Part shown: piece after piece, positions 55,597 through 64,000 of the stretch
Position numbering within the stretch: position 1 is the first letter of the stretch
How the letters are laid out: every line of letters begins with the position of its first letter
NCBI GenBank assembly: GCA_021298215.1
Contig: JAJTEE010000002.1
Span: 124,001-188,000, forward strand
Reading direction: 5' to 3'
DNA from: Alphaproteobacteria bacterium
Lineage (GTDB): Bacteria > Pseudomonadota > Alphaproteobacteria > Paracaedibacterales > CAITNM01
DNA: 64,000 nt
Position numbers and translations under genes: made by a program
The notes under the pieces: generated by a model
What the model was told of the DNA's origin: nothing
What the model saw: only the letters and a program-made list of their open reading frames with translations
The model's database searches: none

Positions 55597-56222
55597 TTAT
55601 TAATTGGAAAATATGGATTAAAGCTGAAATCGGTGGCGTTATTCTTTCCCTTTTTATTTTGTTGGGATTTTTCTTTTTTATTCTTGTGAAGTCTATAAAT
55701 CATTACCAAATAACGCATGAAAAGGCACAAACAATAAATGAACAGACTAATATCCTAATAACCCAAATTGACACGATTGAATCATACGAAAAGCTTATTA
55801 AACAAGAACCACAAAAATTCCGAACGTTTAAGAAAAAAAAATGGACATCTACATTAACCCTTAATGACATTAATGAGATACTTTATACACTGCAGAAAAA
55901 ATCAAACATCTTATTCATTTTCATTCAGCCAAAAAATATTTCTAATGCTAATAACATTTCAAAAGCAGAATTTTCATTGAATATACAAGTTTTACGTGAT
56001 CAGCATTTTTTTAATTTTTTGCAAAAACTCGAATTAGAGTTACCAGGAATTGTGAAAATAAAAAAATATGAATTGAAGCGAGTAAAAGAATTAAATCAAC
56101 AAGTGGCGAAGAAAATTCATGAAGGTGAGAAAATGTATCTTTTTGAAGGAACCATAGATTTTGAAATTGAATACATACAGCCGCAAGAAAAACACCTAAC
56201 AAAACAGTCTAAATGTCATTAA
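55593..56222 (+). CDS. GspM/PilO-like inner-membrane protein
   Basis: 209 aa with one N-terminal membrane segment (residues about 12-34), a coiled-coil-like stretch (about 35-70), and a C-terminal alpha/beta region that could be ferredoxin-like. This is the layout of GspM and PilO, partners of GspL/PilN. It overlaps the previous gene by 4 bp and the next by 10 bp. Assignment is by topology and position. Confidence 0.55.
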   Translation: MIINWKIWIKAEIGGVILSLFILLGFFFFILVKSINHYQITHEKAQTINEQTNILITQIDTIESYEKLIKQEPQKFRTFKKKKWTSTLTLNDINEILYTLQKKSNILFIFIQPKNISNANNISKAEFSLNIQVLRDQHFFNFLQKLELELPGIVKIKKYELKRVKELNQQVAKKIHEGEKMYLFEGTIDFEIEYIQPQEKHLTKQSKCH

Positions 56223-56656
56223 AAAATTCTTTAATCATAGCTATCTTTTTTAGTTTCTTACAGCTAAGAGCTTCTTTGATGATGTCGATTGATGAGTTAA
56301 ATCAGCTCGATCAAATTGCTCCCCTAGAAGAAATAGACATACCAAAGGACAACTCAATAAACATTTCAGATTTTTCTATTTCCTCAACAAATAACATTCT
56401 ATTTCTAAGTGCAATCTTATATTTTTCCCCATCACGTTGGACTGTTTGGGTCAATGACAAGACTTATACAGCGGACGATACAGAAGATGCAACAATAAAA
56501 ATCACAAAAGTTCAAAACCATTATATAGTCTTCACATTGAAAAATGCAGCAAATAAATCTTTCAAACTTCGAGCAAACCAAAGCTTAATTGTTGGAGAGC
56601 AAAATATAATCGAAGGAGATGCCCGCCAGAAGAAATCTGGGTCAGCACAACTTTAG
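56213..56656 (+). CDS. PilP/GspC-like periplasmic protein
   Basis: 147 aa. Signal peptide (SLKNSLIIAIFFSFLQLRAS), a linker, then a small all-beta domain: LSAILYFSPSRWTVWVNDKT, then TIKITKVQNHYIVFTLK and LIVGEQNIIEG. The WTVWVN strand and following turns resemble PilP or GspC HR domains, which dock onto a secretin. Last gene of the cluster; convergent overlap with the glycosyltransferase gene. Confidence 0.5.
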   Translation: MSLKNSLIIAIFFSFLQLRASLMMSIDELNQLDQIAPLEEIDIPKDNSINISDFSISSTNNILFLSAILYFSPSRWTVWVNDKTYTADDTEDATIKITKVQNHYIVFTLKNAANKSFKLRANQSLIVGEQNIIEGDARQKKSGSAQL

Positions 56657-57750
56657 AAAAAGCTCTCATATAATCTTAAGTGTGATTCTATTAAAATGTC
56701 GACATTATATAATTTGACTGCATGAGCTCTATTTGCTGCCCCTATATGTTCTTTCTTATCTGACTGCAAAAGTAAAGCGTGATCAATTTTTCTCGTAAAA
56801 TCTTCCGTACTATTATGATCAAATATCCAGCGTTTATCTGTAACAATTTCTTTCGAGGCTCCAAGATCATTGACTATTACTACATTACCCATGCTCATCG
56901 CCTCGACCGTAACTCTGCCAAAAGCTTCTGGCTTTATAGTGGGAACAACGACAACATCTGCCAAACTAAAAAATGCCCGAAGATCACTTTCATCTAGATG
57001 CACATACAACTGAACATTATAATTTTTGGCTTTCCTTCTCAAATCATGGACCAATCTTGGGTTTTTACTATCACCAACAAAAATTACTTTGATTCGATTC
57101 TTAAGAGAGCTATCTTTAATCGCTTGTAACAATTGATAATGCCCCTTAATAGGCGTAAAACGACCTAGTAGTAAAACAATTTTAGTATCTTCTTTTATAT
57201 CCCAAAAATCTCTTAATTCTTGAACTTTTTGTTGTTGAACATGTTCTTTAGAAAAAAATTGCGTATTAATACCTGAAGCAATTTGAACACATCTCGCATT
57301 TGGATAGTGTTGCTTAACGTGGCTTTCCATATAGGAAGAAGTAACAATAACCATCTCACCGAATGCCATAACTTGATTGTAATACCATTTAAAAAAATTC
57401 TGGCTATAAGCTCCGTGATAAGTCGTTAAAAAATGCGCCTTTGTTGCGCGTGAAGCTAGATAAGCACTCCAGGCTGGCGCTCTCGAGCGGGCATGAACAA
57501 TATCAATAGAATAACTTTCTATAATTCTCCTCAGTTTCTTCGTATTTTTTAAAATAATAAACGGATTTTTAGAGCTTAATGGCATTTCGATATGAATAAC
57601 TCCAGGATGCAATTTTCTCGTCAGAATTCCTCCTGAACTAACGATAAAACTTCTAACACCTTTCGCTGCTAATGCATTAGCGATAAGAAGCGTTGTCTGT
57701 TCAACGCCTCCAGTATGAAAGCTGGGTAAGACCTGAAGTACGGCATTCAT
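56653..57750 (-). CDS. Glycosyltransferase family 4 (GT-B fold)
   Basis: 365 aa. N-terminal NAVLQVLPSFHTGGVEQTTLL with the glycine loop, middle IVLLLGRFTPIKGHYQLLQAI, and the donor-binding segment VVVPTIKPEAFGRVTVEAMSMGNVV containing the ExxxxxxxE motif. Cytoplasmic, probably adds a sugar to lipid A core or another envelope glycan. Start at ATG 57750; an in-frame TTG six codons upstream is possible. Confidence 0.9.
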   Translation of the reverse strand: MNAVLQVLPSFHTGGVEQTTLLIANALAAKGVRSFIVSSGGILTRKLHPGVIHIEMPLSSKNPFIILKNTKKLRRIIESYSIDIVHARSRAPAWSAYLASRATKAHFLTTYHGAYSQNFFKWYYNQVMAFGEMVIVTSSYMESHVKQHYPNARCVQIASGINTQFFSKEHVQQQKVQELRDFWDIKEDTKIVLLLGRFTPIKGHYQLLQAIKDSSLKNRIKVIFVGDSKNPRLVHDLRRKAKNYNVQLYVHLDESDLRAFFSLADVVVVPTIKPEAFGRVTVEAMSMGNVVIVNDLGASKEIVTDKRWIFDHNSTEDFTRKIDHALLLQSDKKEHIGAANRAHAVKLYNVDILIESHLRLYESFF

Positions 57751-57832
57751 AGGATTTTCAAGTATCAATTCTTCATTAACTTTTATATAATAGACTTAAA
57801 ATAAAAAAATTTTTATCATATTTTAAATCATA

Positions 57833-58855
57833 ATGAGATTAGTTCTATATTTTTCCATTTTCCTTATTTCTCTCGTCTCCGATAATGCATTTGGACGAAA
57901 GCCAAAAGAGCTTTCTGATAATGCATTCATTCGAGAACAGCCAAAAGATTCTTCTGCCAGACCAAAGGCGAGTCCAGAGGCTCTTAATAAATCTTTTGAT
58001 AAACCCTCAATCTTTGTGACTTTAAATAATCAAAATACTTGCAAAGTTCATATAGCAGCATGGCTTTCCCCTAGTTGTTCTCATTGTGCCGAATATTTCA
58101 GCGAAGATATTCCAAAAATAACTTCTTTGCCAGGATTCTGCCTAGATTTTCATCTAGTGCCTTATCTATACTTGTTAGACAAACCTGTTGCTATTTTAAT
58201 TGCTAGTCAAGGACCAGAAAACATATTTAAAAATGCAGCTATCTTCTTTAAACATCAAAATGATTGGCTTGAAAAATCAGCATCGCGTGAAAAAAAGGAA
58301 GATAGAGAAAAAGATCTTCAAGATTTTTTAAACTCTATTCAAAAAAATACGATGGATTTCAATGAAATTAGGGAGTATTTAGAAGCTGATGATAAATTCT
58401 TGTATGTAAAAATGTTTGCGCTGCAATTTTTTAGTATAAAACATTTAAAAAAGTACTTACCCAAAGGAGATGAGGAGCTCATCAATGAGATCAGCATTGC
58501 CTTAATAAGCAATCTACCGAAAAAAGATGATGATATTGTAAAATTTTCACCCTTTTTTACAGACTTAGCGGGTCAATTAATTCCAGATGAGCATCTACAC
58601 AACGGCATACTAACTCCTAGCGTTGCTGAAGATATGTTAAAAATAGTAACATCAACGATAAATCCTTCAGCTAAAATCGCAACGAGAGCTAATAATATTA
58701 GCGATGAAGATGACATGGATATACAGGATGCCGACGAAGACGTCTCAGATATATACGATGTTGATGAAGGCAATGCATATGATGCAGAAGAAGATCCTGA
58801 GCTTTCCCACAAGCTAAACGATATCCTGCAAGAGATAGAGACAGGCGTCAGCTAA
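57833..58855 (+). CDS. Exported thioredoxin-fold (DsbA-like) protein with acidic tail
   Basis: 340 aa. Signal peptide to about residue 20, then an imperfect 12-13-residue tandem repeat ([12 protein letters not shown] / [13 protein letters not shown]), then a thioredoxin-like domain with [12 protein letters not shown], a CxxC (CSHC) motif, in the pattern of DsbA/DsbG or protein-disulfide oxidoreductases, with a helical insert. The C-terminal 60 residues are very acidic ([19 protein letters not shown]). Partner unknown. Confidence 0.75.
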   Translation: MRLVLYFSIFLISLVSDNAFGRKPKELSDNAFIREQPKDSSARPKASPEALNKSFDKPSIFVTLNNQNTCKVHIAAWLSPSCSHCAEYFSEDIPKITSLPGFCLDFHLVPYLYLLDKPVAILIASQGPENIFKNAAIFFKHQNDWLEKSASREKKEDREKDLQDFLNSIQKNTMDFNEIREYLEADDKFLYVKMFALQFFSIKHLKKYLPKGDEELINEISIALISNLPKKDDDIVKFSPFFTDLAGQLIPDEHLHNGILTPSVAEDMLKIVTSTINPSAKIATRANNISDEDDMDIQDADEDVSDIYDVDEGNAYDAEEDPELSHKLNDILQEIETGVS

Positions 58856-58926
58856 AGCGTTATACAATAAAAATCTTGCATAAATCGAAAATTTTTAATA
58901 TTATTACTGCACTCAAGGGAGGTTTT

Positions 58927-59289
58927 ATGGCTCGAGTTACTGTTGAAGATTGTATTGAAAAAGTTTCCAATCGTTTTGAATTGGTTGCATATGCTGCAAA
59001 AAGAGCACGTGAAATTTCTGCAGGCGCAAGCATTACAGTTTCTCGCGATAATGATAAAAACCCTGTAATTGCCCTACGTGAAATAGCCGAAGGAAACCTG
59101 AATCTTGAGAATATAGAGGAAAGCATTGTTAAGGCATTACAACGCGCAGTGCTAACAGATGAGCTTGATGTCGAAGTTGATGATGATTTGCTTGAAGTCA
59201 TGCAAGACGCTAGTCAATGGCATAAAGACGAACCAACTCAAAAAATTAAAGAAATTGACGATTTAGACGACGAAGCCCTCGAAGATTAA
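58927..59289 (+). CDS. rpoZ: RNA polymerase omega subunit
   Basis: 120 aa. The N-terminus [20 protein letters not shown] is diagnostic of omega. It helps assemble beta' and forms part of a ppGpp site. An AGGGAGG ribosome binding site before 58927 decides the start; an upstream in-frame ATG at 58876 is rejected. The acidic C-terminal extension is common in alphaproteobacteria. A relA/spoT gene follows. Confidence 0.97.
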   Translation: MARVTVEDCIEKVSNRFELVAYAAKRAREISAGASITVSRDNDKNPVIALREIAEGNLNLENIEESIVKALQRAVLTDELDVEVDDDLLEVMQDASQWHKDEPTQKIKEIDDLDDEALED

Positions 59290-59335
59290 TTAAAAACTCG
59301 CTAGATTAAAAAAAGTAATAATTTAGGTGTGCACT

Positions 59336-61498
59336 GTGAAAGCAGTTACGCGTAAGCCTATCATTCGGCAATATGAGCTTGTTGAGAAACTAAAAAAGCA
59401 TAATCCTAATACAGATGAGGATTTAGTCAACAAGGCTTATGTGTTTTGCATGAAAGTACATGGGCAGCAATTTAGAGAATCGGGCGATCCATATTTTCAT
59501 CATCCATTAGAGGTAGCAAATATTCTTGCCGACATGCGGCTAGATCATTATTACATAGTAACGGCATTACTCCATGACACAATAGAAGATACTCTTACAA
59601 CTTATGAAGAAATTGAAAATCTTTTTGGGACTGAGATTGCTACGTTAGTTAATGGAGTGACCAAGCTTTCACAGCTTGAACTGCAGTCCTCTGCTTCTCC
59701 TCAAGCAGAGAATTTTCGCAAGTTATTTTTAGCGATGTCGAATGATTTGCGTGTTCTCCTTGTAAAATTAGCTGATCGCGTACACAACATGCGCACTCTT
59801 CACTTTGTCAAAGATACAGAAAAACGGTTACGCATAGCCCAAGAGACTTTAGAAATCTATGCACCGCTGGCAAGCAGAATAGGTATCACAAAATTCCGAG
59901 ATGAACTCCAAAATTATGCTTTTGAACATTTACATCCTGAAGATTATGAAAATGTAGTTATGCAACTGGCAAATATGCCACAAACACAACAATTAATTGA
60001 AAATATAAACGCTGACATAACGAAAGTTCTAGAAAATGGTGGCTTAAAAGTTCAGGTGTTTGGACGAGAAAAGACACCGTATTCTATATGGAAGAAAATT
60101 CAAAAGCGTAATATCACATTTGAACAGTTATCCGATTTAATGGCTTTTCGAATTATTGTAACAAATCTACAGGAATGCTACCAAGCCCTTGGTCTAATTC
60201 ATAGTTCTTATATCATGGTCCCCGGTCGCTTTAAGGATTATATTAGCACCCCCAAAGCAAATGGTTATCAATCTCTACACACAACTCTTATTGGGCCGTA
60301 CAATCAGAAAATTGAAATCCAAATTCGCACACAAAAAATGCATGAAATCTGCGAATTTGGAGTCGCAGCACATTGGCACTACAAACAAAAAGTTTCTAGT
60401 AAGAATTCAATTAATCTCCACGAAGGAAAACAATACAGTTGGGTTAGAAATATTTTAGAGATTTTGGAGCATGCAGATAACCCCGATGAATTTTTGGAGC
60501 ACACAAAACTCGAGATGTTCAATGATCAAGTATTTTGCTTCACCCCAAAAGGAGAAGTTATAGCCCTACCTAAACATGCTAGTGTTCTCGACTTTGCTTA
60601 TGCTATTCATGGCGAAATTGGCAACAAAGCAGTAAGTGCAAAAATAAATGGCAAGCAAGTGCCCCTGCGCACCGAGCTATATAATGGAGACCAAATTGAA
60701 ATAATAACCTCTAAGCAGCAAGAGCCCTCCCCAAGCTGGGAAAAATATGTCATTACCGGCAAAGCCAAAGCCCAAATTCGTAAATTCATTCGCACAAAAA
60801 AAAGCGATCAATTTCTCGAATTAGGAAGAACACTTCTAACAAGAGCCCTACAAAAGGAAGATTGTATTTTTAATGAAAAAACTATCACCCAAAACCTTAG
60901 AGGAAGTCATTATAACAGCTATGAAGATATTTTGATTAGCATCGGCGAAGGTACTCTTAATGTCAGAGATGTTATCAAATATTTTAAGCCACAACCTACC
61001 GCTACAAACGATGATAAAATCATCAAAATAAAACCTCTAAAAGCGGTGGAGAATTTTGAAAATGTACCTATTCAGGGTTTAATACCCGGCATGAAAATCC
61101 ATTACGCGGGCTGCTGTCATCCTATACCTGGCGATAGAATTAATGGAGTGATCAATACAGGAAAGGGTATCACCATTCATATGCAAAACTGTAAACAGCT
61201 AGCTAGTATCAACAAAGATGGCGAATTTATTAATCTCATTTGGAATAACAACGATTCAAATAATGTATTTACCAGTCGTCTACAAATCACTTTCAACAAC
61301 AAACAAGGAGCTCTCGCATTGATCACAAGCACAATTAGTAAATGTAAAGCTGATATAAATAATTTAAAAATTGTCACCAGAAATTCAGACTTTTGGGAAA
61401 TTTTAACAGATATCGGTGTGCATGACCGAGACCAATTGCGCAATATACAAGCACATCTTCGTTCATTAAATATTGTATGTCAGGTGAACAGACAATGA
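59336..61498 (+). CDS. relA: Bifunctional (p)ppGpp synthetase/hydrolase (RelA/SpoT)
   Basis: 720 aa with all domains: HD hydrolase (YFHHPLEVANILADM, LLHDTIEDT, LADRVHNMRTL), synthetase (GRFKDYISTPKANGYQSLHTT, IQIRTQKMHEICEFGVAAHW), TGS (VFCFTPKGEVIALP), zinc finger-like and C-terminal ACT. Both HD and synthetase residues look intact, so it can probably make and break (p)ppGpp. GTG at 59336 follows AGGTG; another GTG lies at 59327. It overlaps acpS by 4 bp. Confidence 0.97.
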   Translation: MKAVTRKPIIRQYELVEKLKKHNPNTDEDLVNKAYVFCMKVHGQQFRESGDPYFHHPLEVANILADMRLDHYYIVTALLHDTIEDTLTTYEEIENLFGTEIATLVNGVTKLSQLELQSSASPQAENFRKLFLAMSNDLRVLLVKLADRVHNMRTLHFVKDTEKRLRIAQETLEIYAPLASRIGITKFRDELQNYAFEHLHPEDYENVVMQLANMPQTQQLIENINADITKVLENGGLKVQVFGREKTPYSIWKKIQKRNITFEQLSDLMAFRIIVTNLQECYQALGLIHSSYIMVPGRFKDYISTPKANGYQSLHTTLIGPYNQKIEIQIRTQKMHEICEFGVAAHWHYKQKVSSKNSINLHEGKQYSWVRNILEILEHADNPDEFLEHTKLEMFNDQVFCFTPKGEVIALPKHASVLDFAYAIHGEIGNKAVSAKINGKQVPLRTELYNGDQIEIITSKQQEPSPSWEKYVITGKAKAQIRKFIRTKKSDQFLELGRTLLTRALQKEDCIFNEKTITQNLRGSHYNSYEDILISIGEGTLNVRDVIKYFKPQPTATNDDKIIKIKPLKAVENFENVPIQGLIPGMKIHYAGCCHPIPGDRINGVINTGKGITIHMQNCKQLASINKDGEFINLIWNNNDSNNVFTSRLQITFNNKQGALALITSTISKCKADINNLKIVTRNSDFWEILTDIGVHDRDQLRNIQAHLRSLNIVCQVNRQ

Positions 61499-61875
61499 TC
61501 TTAGGAATTGGATGTGATATTTGCGATATACGTCGTATTGAAAAACTAATAAGTGCAGATGAAAAATTTTTAAAACGAGTTTTTACCTCATCAGAAATAG
61601 AGCGCCTCAAAAAAAGAAATAATGCAGCGAGCGGATTTGCAAAAGTATTCGCAGCAAAAGAAGCTGTTGTTAAGGCACTTGGGGAAACAGCAAATATTTC
61701 TTGGCAAGACATAGAAGTTGTTAAAAATACTAATGGCCGACCGGAAATTATTTTACACGCTGAAGCTCATAAAACAGCTAATTTTCTTGCTAATGGCTCA
61801 TATGATTTATACTTAAGCCTAAGCGATGAAATACCGTATGCATTGGCATATGTTATTTTTTGCAAACGTGTTTGA
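61495..61875 (+). CDS. acpS: Holo-ACP synthase
   Basis: 126 aa. Transfers phosphopantetheine from CoA to AcpP (gene at 20893). Motifs IGCDICDIRRIEKLI at the start and FAAKEAVVKALG near residue 55 are diagnostic, including the magnesium-binding Asp and Glu. The ATG overlaps the relA stop (ATGA). Confidence 0.97.
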   Translation: MILGIGCDICDIRRIEKLISADEKFLKRVFTSSEIERLKKRNNAASGFAKVFAAKEAVVKALGETANISWQDIEVVKNTNGRPEIILHAEAHKTANFLANGSYDLYLSLSDEIPYALAYVIFCKRV

Positions 61876-61892
61876 TCCTTTTCTTTATTATG

Positions 61893-62053
61893 TTAAGTTG
61901 AGCTGGCTGCAGTGCGCGTGAGAGTTATATCCCTTGGCTCAGTTTATATCCTTGGGAGCCGTCTCTGACAAAGTCGTGGCTTTGTTATATGGCACCCACC
62001 TGGCGTTTTAGCCACGAGAGGATCACCGACTCCACGGCTCTGTGGCTTTTTTT
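61893..62053 (+). ncRNA. ssrS: 6S RNA
   Basis: A structured region between acpS and the enoyl-CoA hydratase-like gene with no coding frame. It holds segments I associate with alphaproteobacterial 6S RNA: CCTTGGGAGCCGTCTCTGAC, a hairpin ACAAAG/CTTTGT, GGCACCCACCTGG, and GAGAGGATCACCGACTCCA. GGCTC can pair with GAGCC in the region of the central bubble. A short hairpin (CCACG/TGTGG) and T7 at 62032-62053 end it. 6S binds sigma-70 RNA polymerase and restrains it in stationary phase. Ends are approximate. Confidence 0.75.
62032..62053 (+). terminator. Terminator of the 6S RNA gene
   Basis: CCACG (62032-62036) pairs with TGTGG (62041-62045) and a run of seven T follows from 62047. The stem is short, but its place at the end of the structured RNA fits. 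Confidence 0.55.
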
Positions 62054-62068
62054 CTTCAGGAGCCTCAT

Positions 62069-63085
62069 GTGACAATTATCACCAAACTTCAAAATAATAC
62101 CGCAATCATTCTTTTAAATAGACATGATAGATATAACGCTATGGATCTTAGAACCATACAGGAAATATCATCCTTTTTATCTGTTTGTGTAGCAAATGAT
62201 AAAATACAAAAAATTATTATCACTTCCGATCATCCCAAAGCATTTTGCGCTGGTGGTGATATTCGAATGGCATATGAAGCAATGCTAAATAACGATCGAT
62301 CTCTTGCTTCCACATTTTTTAAGGAAGAATATAACCTTATTTACAAACTCGCAACTTGCTCAAAGCCTGTAATATCTATCGTAAATGGCCTTTGTTTTGG
62401 TGGAGGGATGGGATTATCCATGCACAATCAAATAAGAATTATCACAGAGAACGCAATCTTAGGAATGCCTGAAACGATTATTGGTTTCTTCCCAGACGTA
62501 GCAGCTAGTTTTCGCTTTGCACAATTTCCAAAGGCTTGGGGTAACTTCTATGGATTTACAGGCGCAAATATCTCCATTAATCATGCTTTAAAATGGAATA
62601 TGGCAGATCATTTTATTCCATCACACGCTCTCTCAGACTTCATAAATGACTTAACAAATACCGATAATACTCAACAAGTTATTAATCAATTTAGTCAGCC
62701 AGTTCCCGTATCTTCCTCATTCGGAGATCAATGGGTTAATGAAGTTTTTTCTCAAGAGTTAAAAAATATTTTTATTGAATTAAAAAATCATCAACATCCC
62801 GAAACTAAAAAAATACTAAATGATCTTCTAACAAGGTCACCGCTTAGCTTATTAATTACTGATAGGCTGCTGAAATTATCGCCTTGTCTTGATTTGAAGC
62901 AAGCATTAGAGCTTGATTATCATATCTCTTTCAATTTTTTAATTAATTCCGATTTTCAAGAAGGCATTCGCGCACAAATCATTGATAAAGATAGAAGCCC
63001 CCAATGGACTTATACTTTAGAAAATGTAAACGATAATATGATTGAGCAATTTTTCAAACCAGCGCAGGATCTTGTGATTATATAG
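62069..63085 (+). CDS. Enoyl-CoA hydratase/isomerase family, 3-hydroxyisobutyryl-CoA hydrolase-like
   Basis: 338 aa, crotonase fold. The oxyanion loops AFCAGGDIRMAYEA and NGLCFGGGMGLSMHN and the segment LGMPETIIGFFPDVAASF match HIBCH-type enzymes of valine breakdown, as does the C-terminal DFQEGIRAQIIDKDRSPQW. The GTG at 62069 follows GGAG by about 7 bases; upstream codons lie inside the 6S terminator. Whether other valine catabolic genes exist cannot be seen here. Confidence 0.85.
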   Translation: MTIITKLQNNTAIILLNRHDRYNAMDLRTIQEISSFLSVCVANDKIQKIIITSDHPKAFCAGGDIRMAYEAMLNNDRSLASTFFKEEYNLIYKLATCSKPVISIVNGLCFGGGMGLSMHNQIRIITENAILGMPETIIGFFPDVAASFRFAQFPKAWGNFYGFTGANISINHALKWNMADHFIPSHALSDFINDLTNTDNTQQVINQFSQPVPVSSSFGDQWVNEVFSQELKNIFIELKNHQHPETKKILNDLLTRSPLSLLITDRLLKLSPCLDLKQALELDYHISFNFLINSDFQEGIRAQIIDKDRSPQWTYTLENVNDNMIEQFFKPAQDLVII

Positions 63086-63175
63086 AAACCGATATACAAT
63101 TAATCAGTTGATATTTATTTTTTACTAGCAGTGGTACTTATTAGTTGTATTATTTTTTGTCGCACAACAACCATC

Positions 63176-63191
63176 ACCGGTTTAAACCGGT
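63176..63191. repeat. 16-bp perfect palindrome before the symporter gene
   Basis: ACCGGTTTAAACCGGT is its own reverse complement, GC-rich at both ends in an AT-rich gap, about 60 bp before the symporter start. A candidate operator or the stem of a hairpin. Confidence 0.6.
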
Positions 63192-63249
63192 AGAGCTTAC
63201 ATTTCCTTATACCTGAGTTTCTAAATTTAATAATTCCTAGGAGGAATGT

Positions 63250-64000
63250 ATGTTTCGCAAAATGCCATTTATTTTAGCCGCAGTCATTGGGCTCATCACA
63301 CTTTTATATCCTTTTATACCATTAGTCATTAAAGAAGGGTTATACGCGATCAGCTTAAGCATTAAAGAAATTATTGTTTTATTCCTGCCCTTTATTATTT
63401 TTGGACTTTTATTTAAGGCTGCTGTAACCCTCGCAAACAATGCAACAAAAATAATTTTGATGATTTTAGTTTTATTATGCTGCTCAAACTTTATTTCTAC
63501 CTTCTTGAGCCATTACGTTGGTGCATGGATATATAATTTCGATCTATCATTAGTTTCACCTCAAAAAATTATAGAACTAAAACCTTTATGGTCATGGAAA
63601 GCGCCAACATTGGTTGAAAATTATATCCCTATGCTTGCAGGCATTATCCTCGGAATCCTTTCATCACTATTGTTCCCTACACAAGCTCAAAAGATTGCAA
63701 CCAAAATTGATGAATATGTGCACCTGGTTCTTCAAGGAATTGTTTATGTCATTCCTTTCTTTGTTGCTGGTTTTGTAATTAATCTTGAATATGACGGAAT
63801 CGTTAATATAATCCTAAAAGATTATTCCATAGTTTTTGCTATCATTGCCCTAGCCCAATTCAGTTACATCTTATTTGTCTATTTTTTATTAAACAATGCA
63901 AATGGAAAAGAATTCATTGCCAGCATCAAGAATATGTTTCCAGCAGCGGTGAGTGGATTTAGCACAATGTCAAGCGCTGCAAGCATGCCTTTGACTATCA
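63250..64000 (+). CDS. Dicarboxylate/amino acid:cation symporter (DAACS family), 3' end cut
   Basis: About 250 residues are visible before the window ends. Membrane-spanning throughout: KMPFILAAVIGLITLLYPF, then IKEIIVLFLPFIIFGLLFKA, then MLAGIILGILSSLLFP and LQGIVYVIPFFVAGFVINL. The last visible part, FPAAVSGFSTMSSAASMPLT, is the serine-rich re-entrant loop of sodium:dicarboxylate symporters. AGGAGG lies 5 bases before the ATG. It would import glutamate, aspartate or C4-dicarboxylates; substrate is not decided. Confidence 0.85.
   Translation, partial: MFRKMPFILAAVIGLITLLYPFIPLVIKEGLYAISLSIKEIIVLFLPFIIFGLLFKAAVTLANNATKIILMILVLLCCSNFISTFLSHYVGAWIYNFDLSLVSPQKIIELKPLWSWKAPTLVENYIPMLAGIILGILSSLLFPTQAQKIATKIDEYVHLVLQGIVYVIPFFVAGFVINLEYDGIVNIILKDYSIVFAIIALAQFSYILFVYFLLNNANGKEFIASIKNMFPAAVSGFSTMSSAASMPLTI

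Noticed and set aside
61893-62053. Possible tmRNA or 4.5S RNA instead of 6S
   Set aside because: No tag-peptide frame, no tRNA-like acceptor pair, and none of the GGAAGCAGC-type SRP motifs; the segments fit 6S better.
1-64000. CRISPR arrays, insertion sequences, prophage or toxin-antitoxin modules
   Set aside because: No regularly spaced repeats, transposase, integrase, phage structural genes or paired toxin-antitoxin genes were seen on either strand.

Overview
The window is an AT-rich, gene-dense stretch of bacterial chromosome with no transposon, integrase, phage gene or CRISPR array. Gene content points to an alphaproteobacterium. A DUF1467 membrane protein sits before rsmI, a 6S RNA has the alphaproteobacterial look, rpoZ is followed by a relA/spoT gene and acpS, and acpP-fabF and gpmI-envC-ctpA keep their usual orders. 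Low GC, tight packing, several frameshifted genes and several secreted proteins without clear relatives suggest a host-associated or intracellular lineage, perhaps Holosporales-like. That placement is inference.

Layout: 0-9.6 kb is almost all minus strand: trxA (cut by the window edge), arginase, gltX, a membrane protein, lptB, lptA, a TonB-like protein and a BtuB-like receptor behind a well-formed cobalamin riboswitch, then a flavoprotein, a CYTH protein and a rhodanese. 9.6-19.6 kb holds gpmI-envC-ctpA, an exported protein resembling an autotransporter passenger without a visible barrel, mutS, a penicillin-binding carboxypeptidase, a frameshifted small lipoprotein and an acidic exported protein. 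19.6-26.4 kb holds fabF-acpP, ychF, a Sel1-repeat protein, tRNA-Arg(CCT) with an antiporter gene directly behind it, and a MarR regulator beside a frameshifted SRPBCC gene.

26.5-38 kb holds ileS-lspA, rsmE, ubiA, an L,D-transpeptidase, a GNAT protein and the packed operon HIT-atpC(short)-holC-pheS-pheT. 38-40.2 kb holds an exported protein, a GNAT gene, and a GrpB-GNAT fusion gene split by a perfect 82-bp tandem duplication. 40.2-52 kb holds uvrB, tRNA-Val(GAC), mltG, gmk, a tsaB-rimI-yejE unit, glmU, yejA-yejB, a secreted trypsin-like protease and the DUF1467 gene. 52-64 kb holds rsmI, a four-gene cluster resembling type II secretion/type IV pilus assembly parts, a glycosyltransferase, a thioredoxin-fold protein, rpoZ-relA-acpS, 6S RNA, a 3-hydroxyisobutyryl-CoA hydrolase-like gene, and a cation symporter that runs off the end.

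Together the genes cover envelope building (lpt, mltG, gmk, glmU, Ldt, DacA, EnvC), translation, B12 import under riboswitch control, and peptide import by Yej. The points most worth a second look are the split GrpB-GNAT gene, the barrel-less autotransporter-like protein with its structured leader, the secretion-like mini-cluster, the riboswitch-btuB-tonB unit, the likely non-AUG start of lptB, and the single-domain AtpC.
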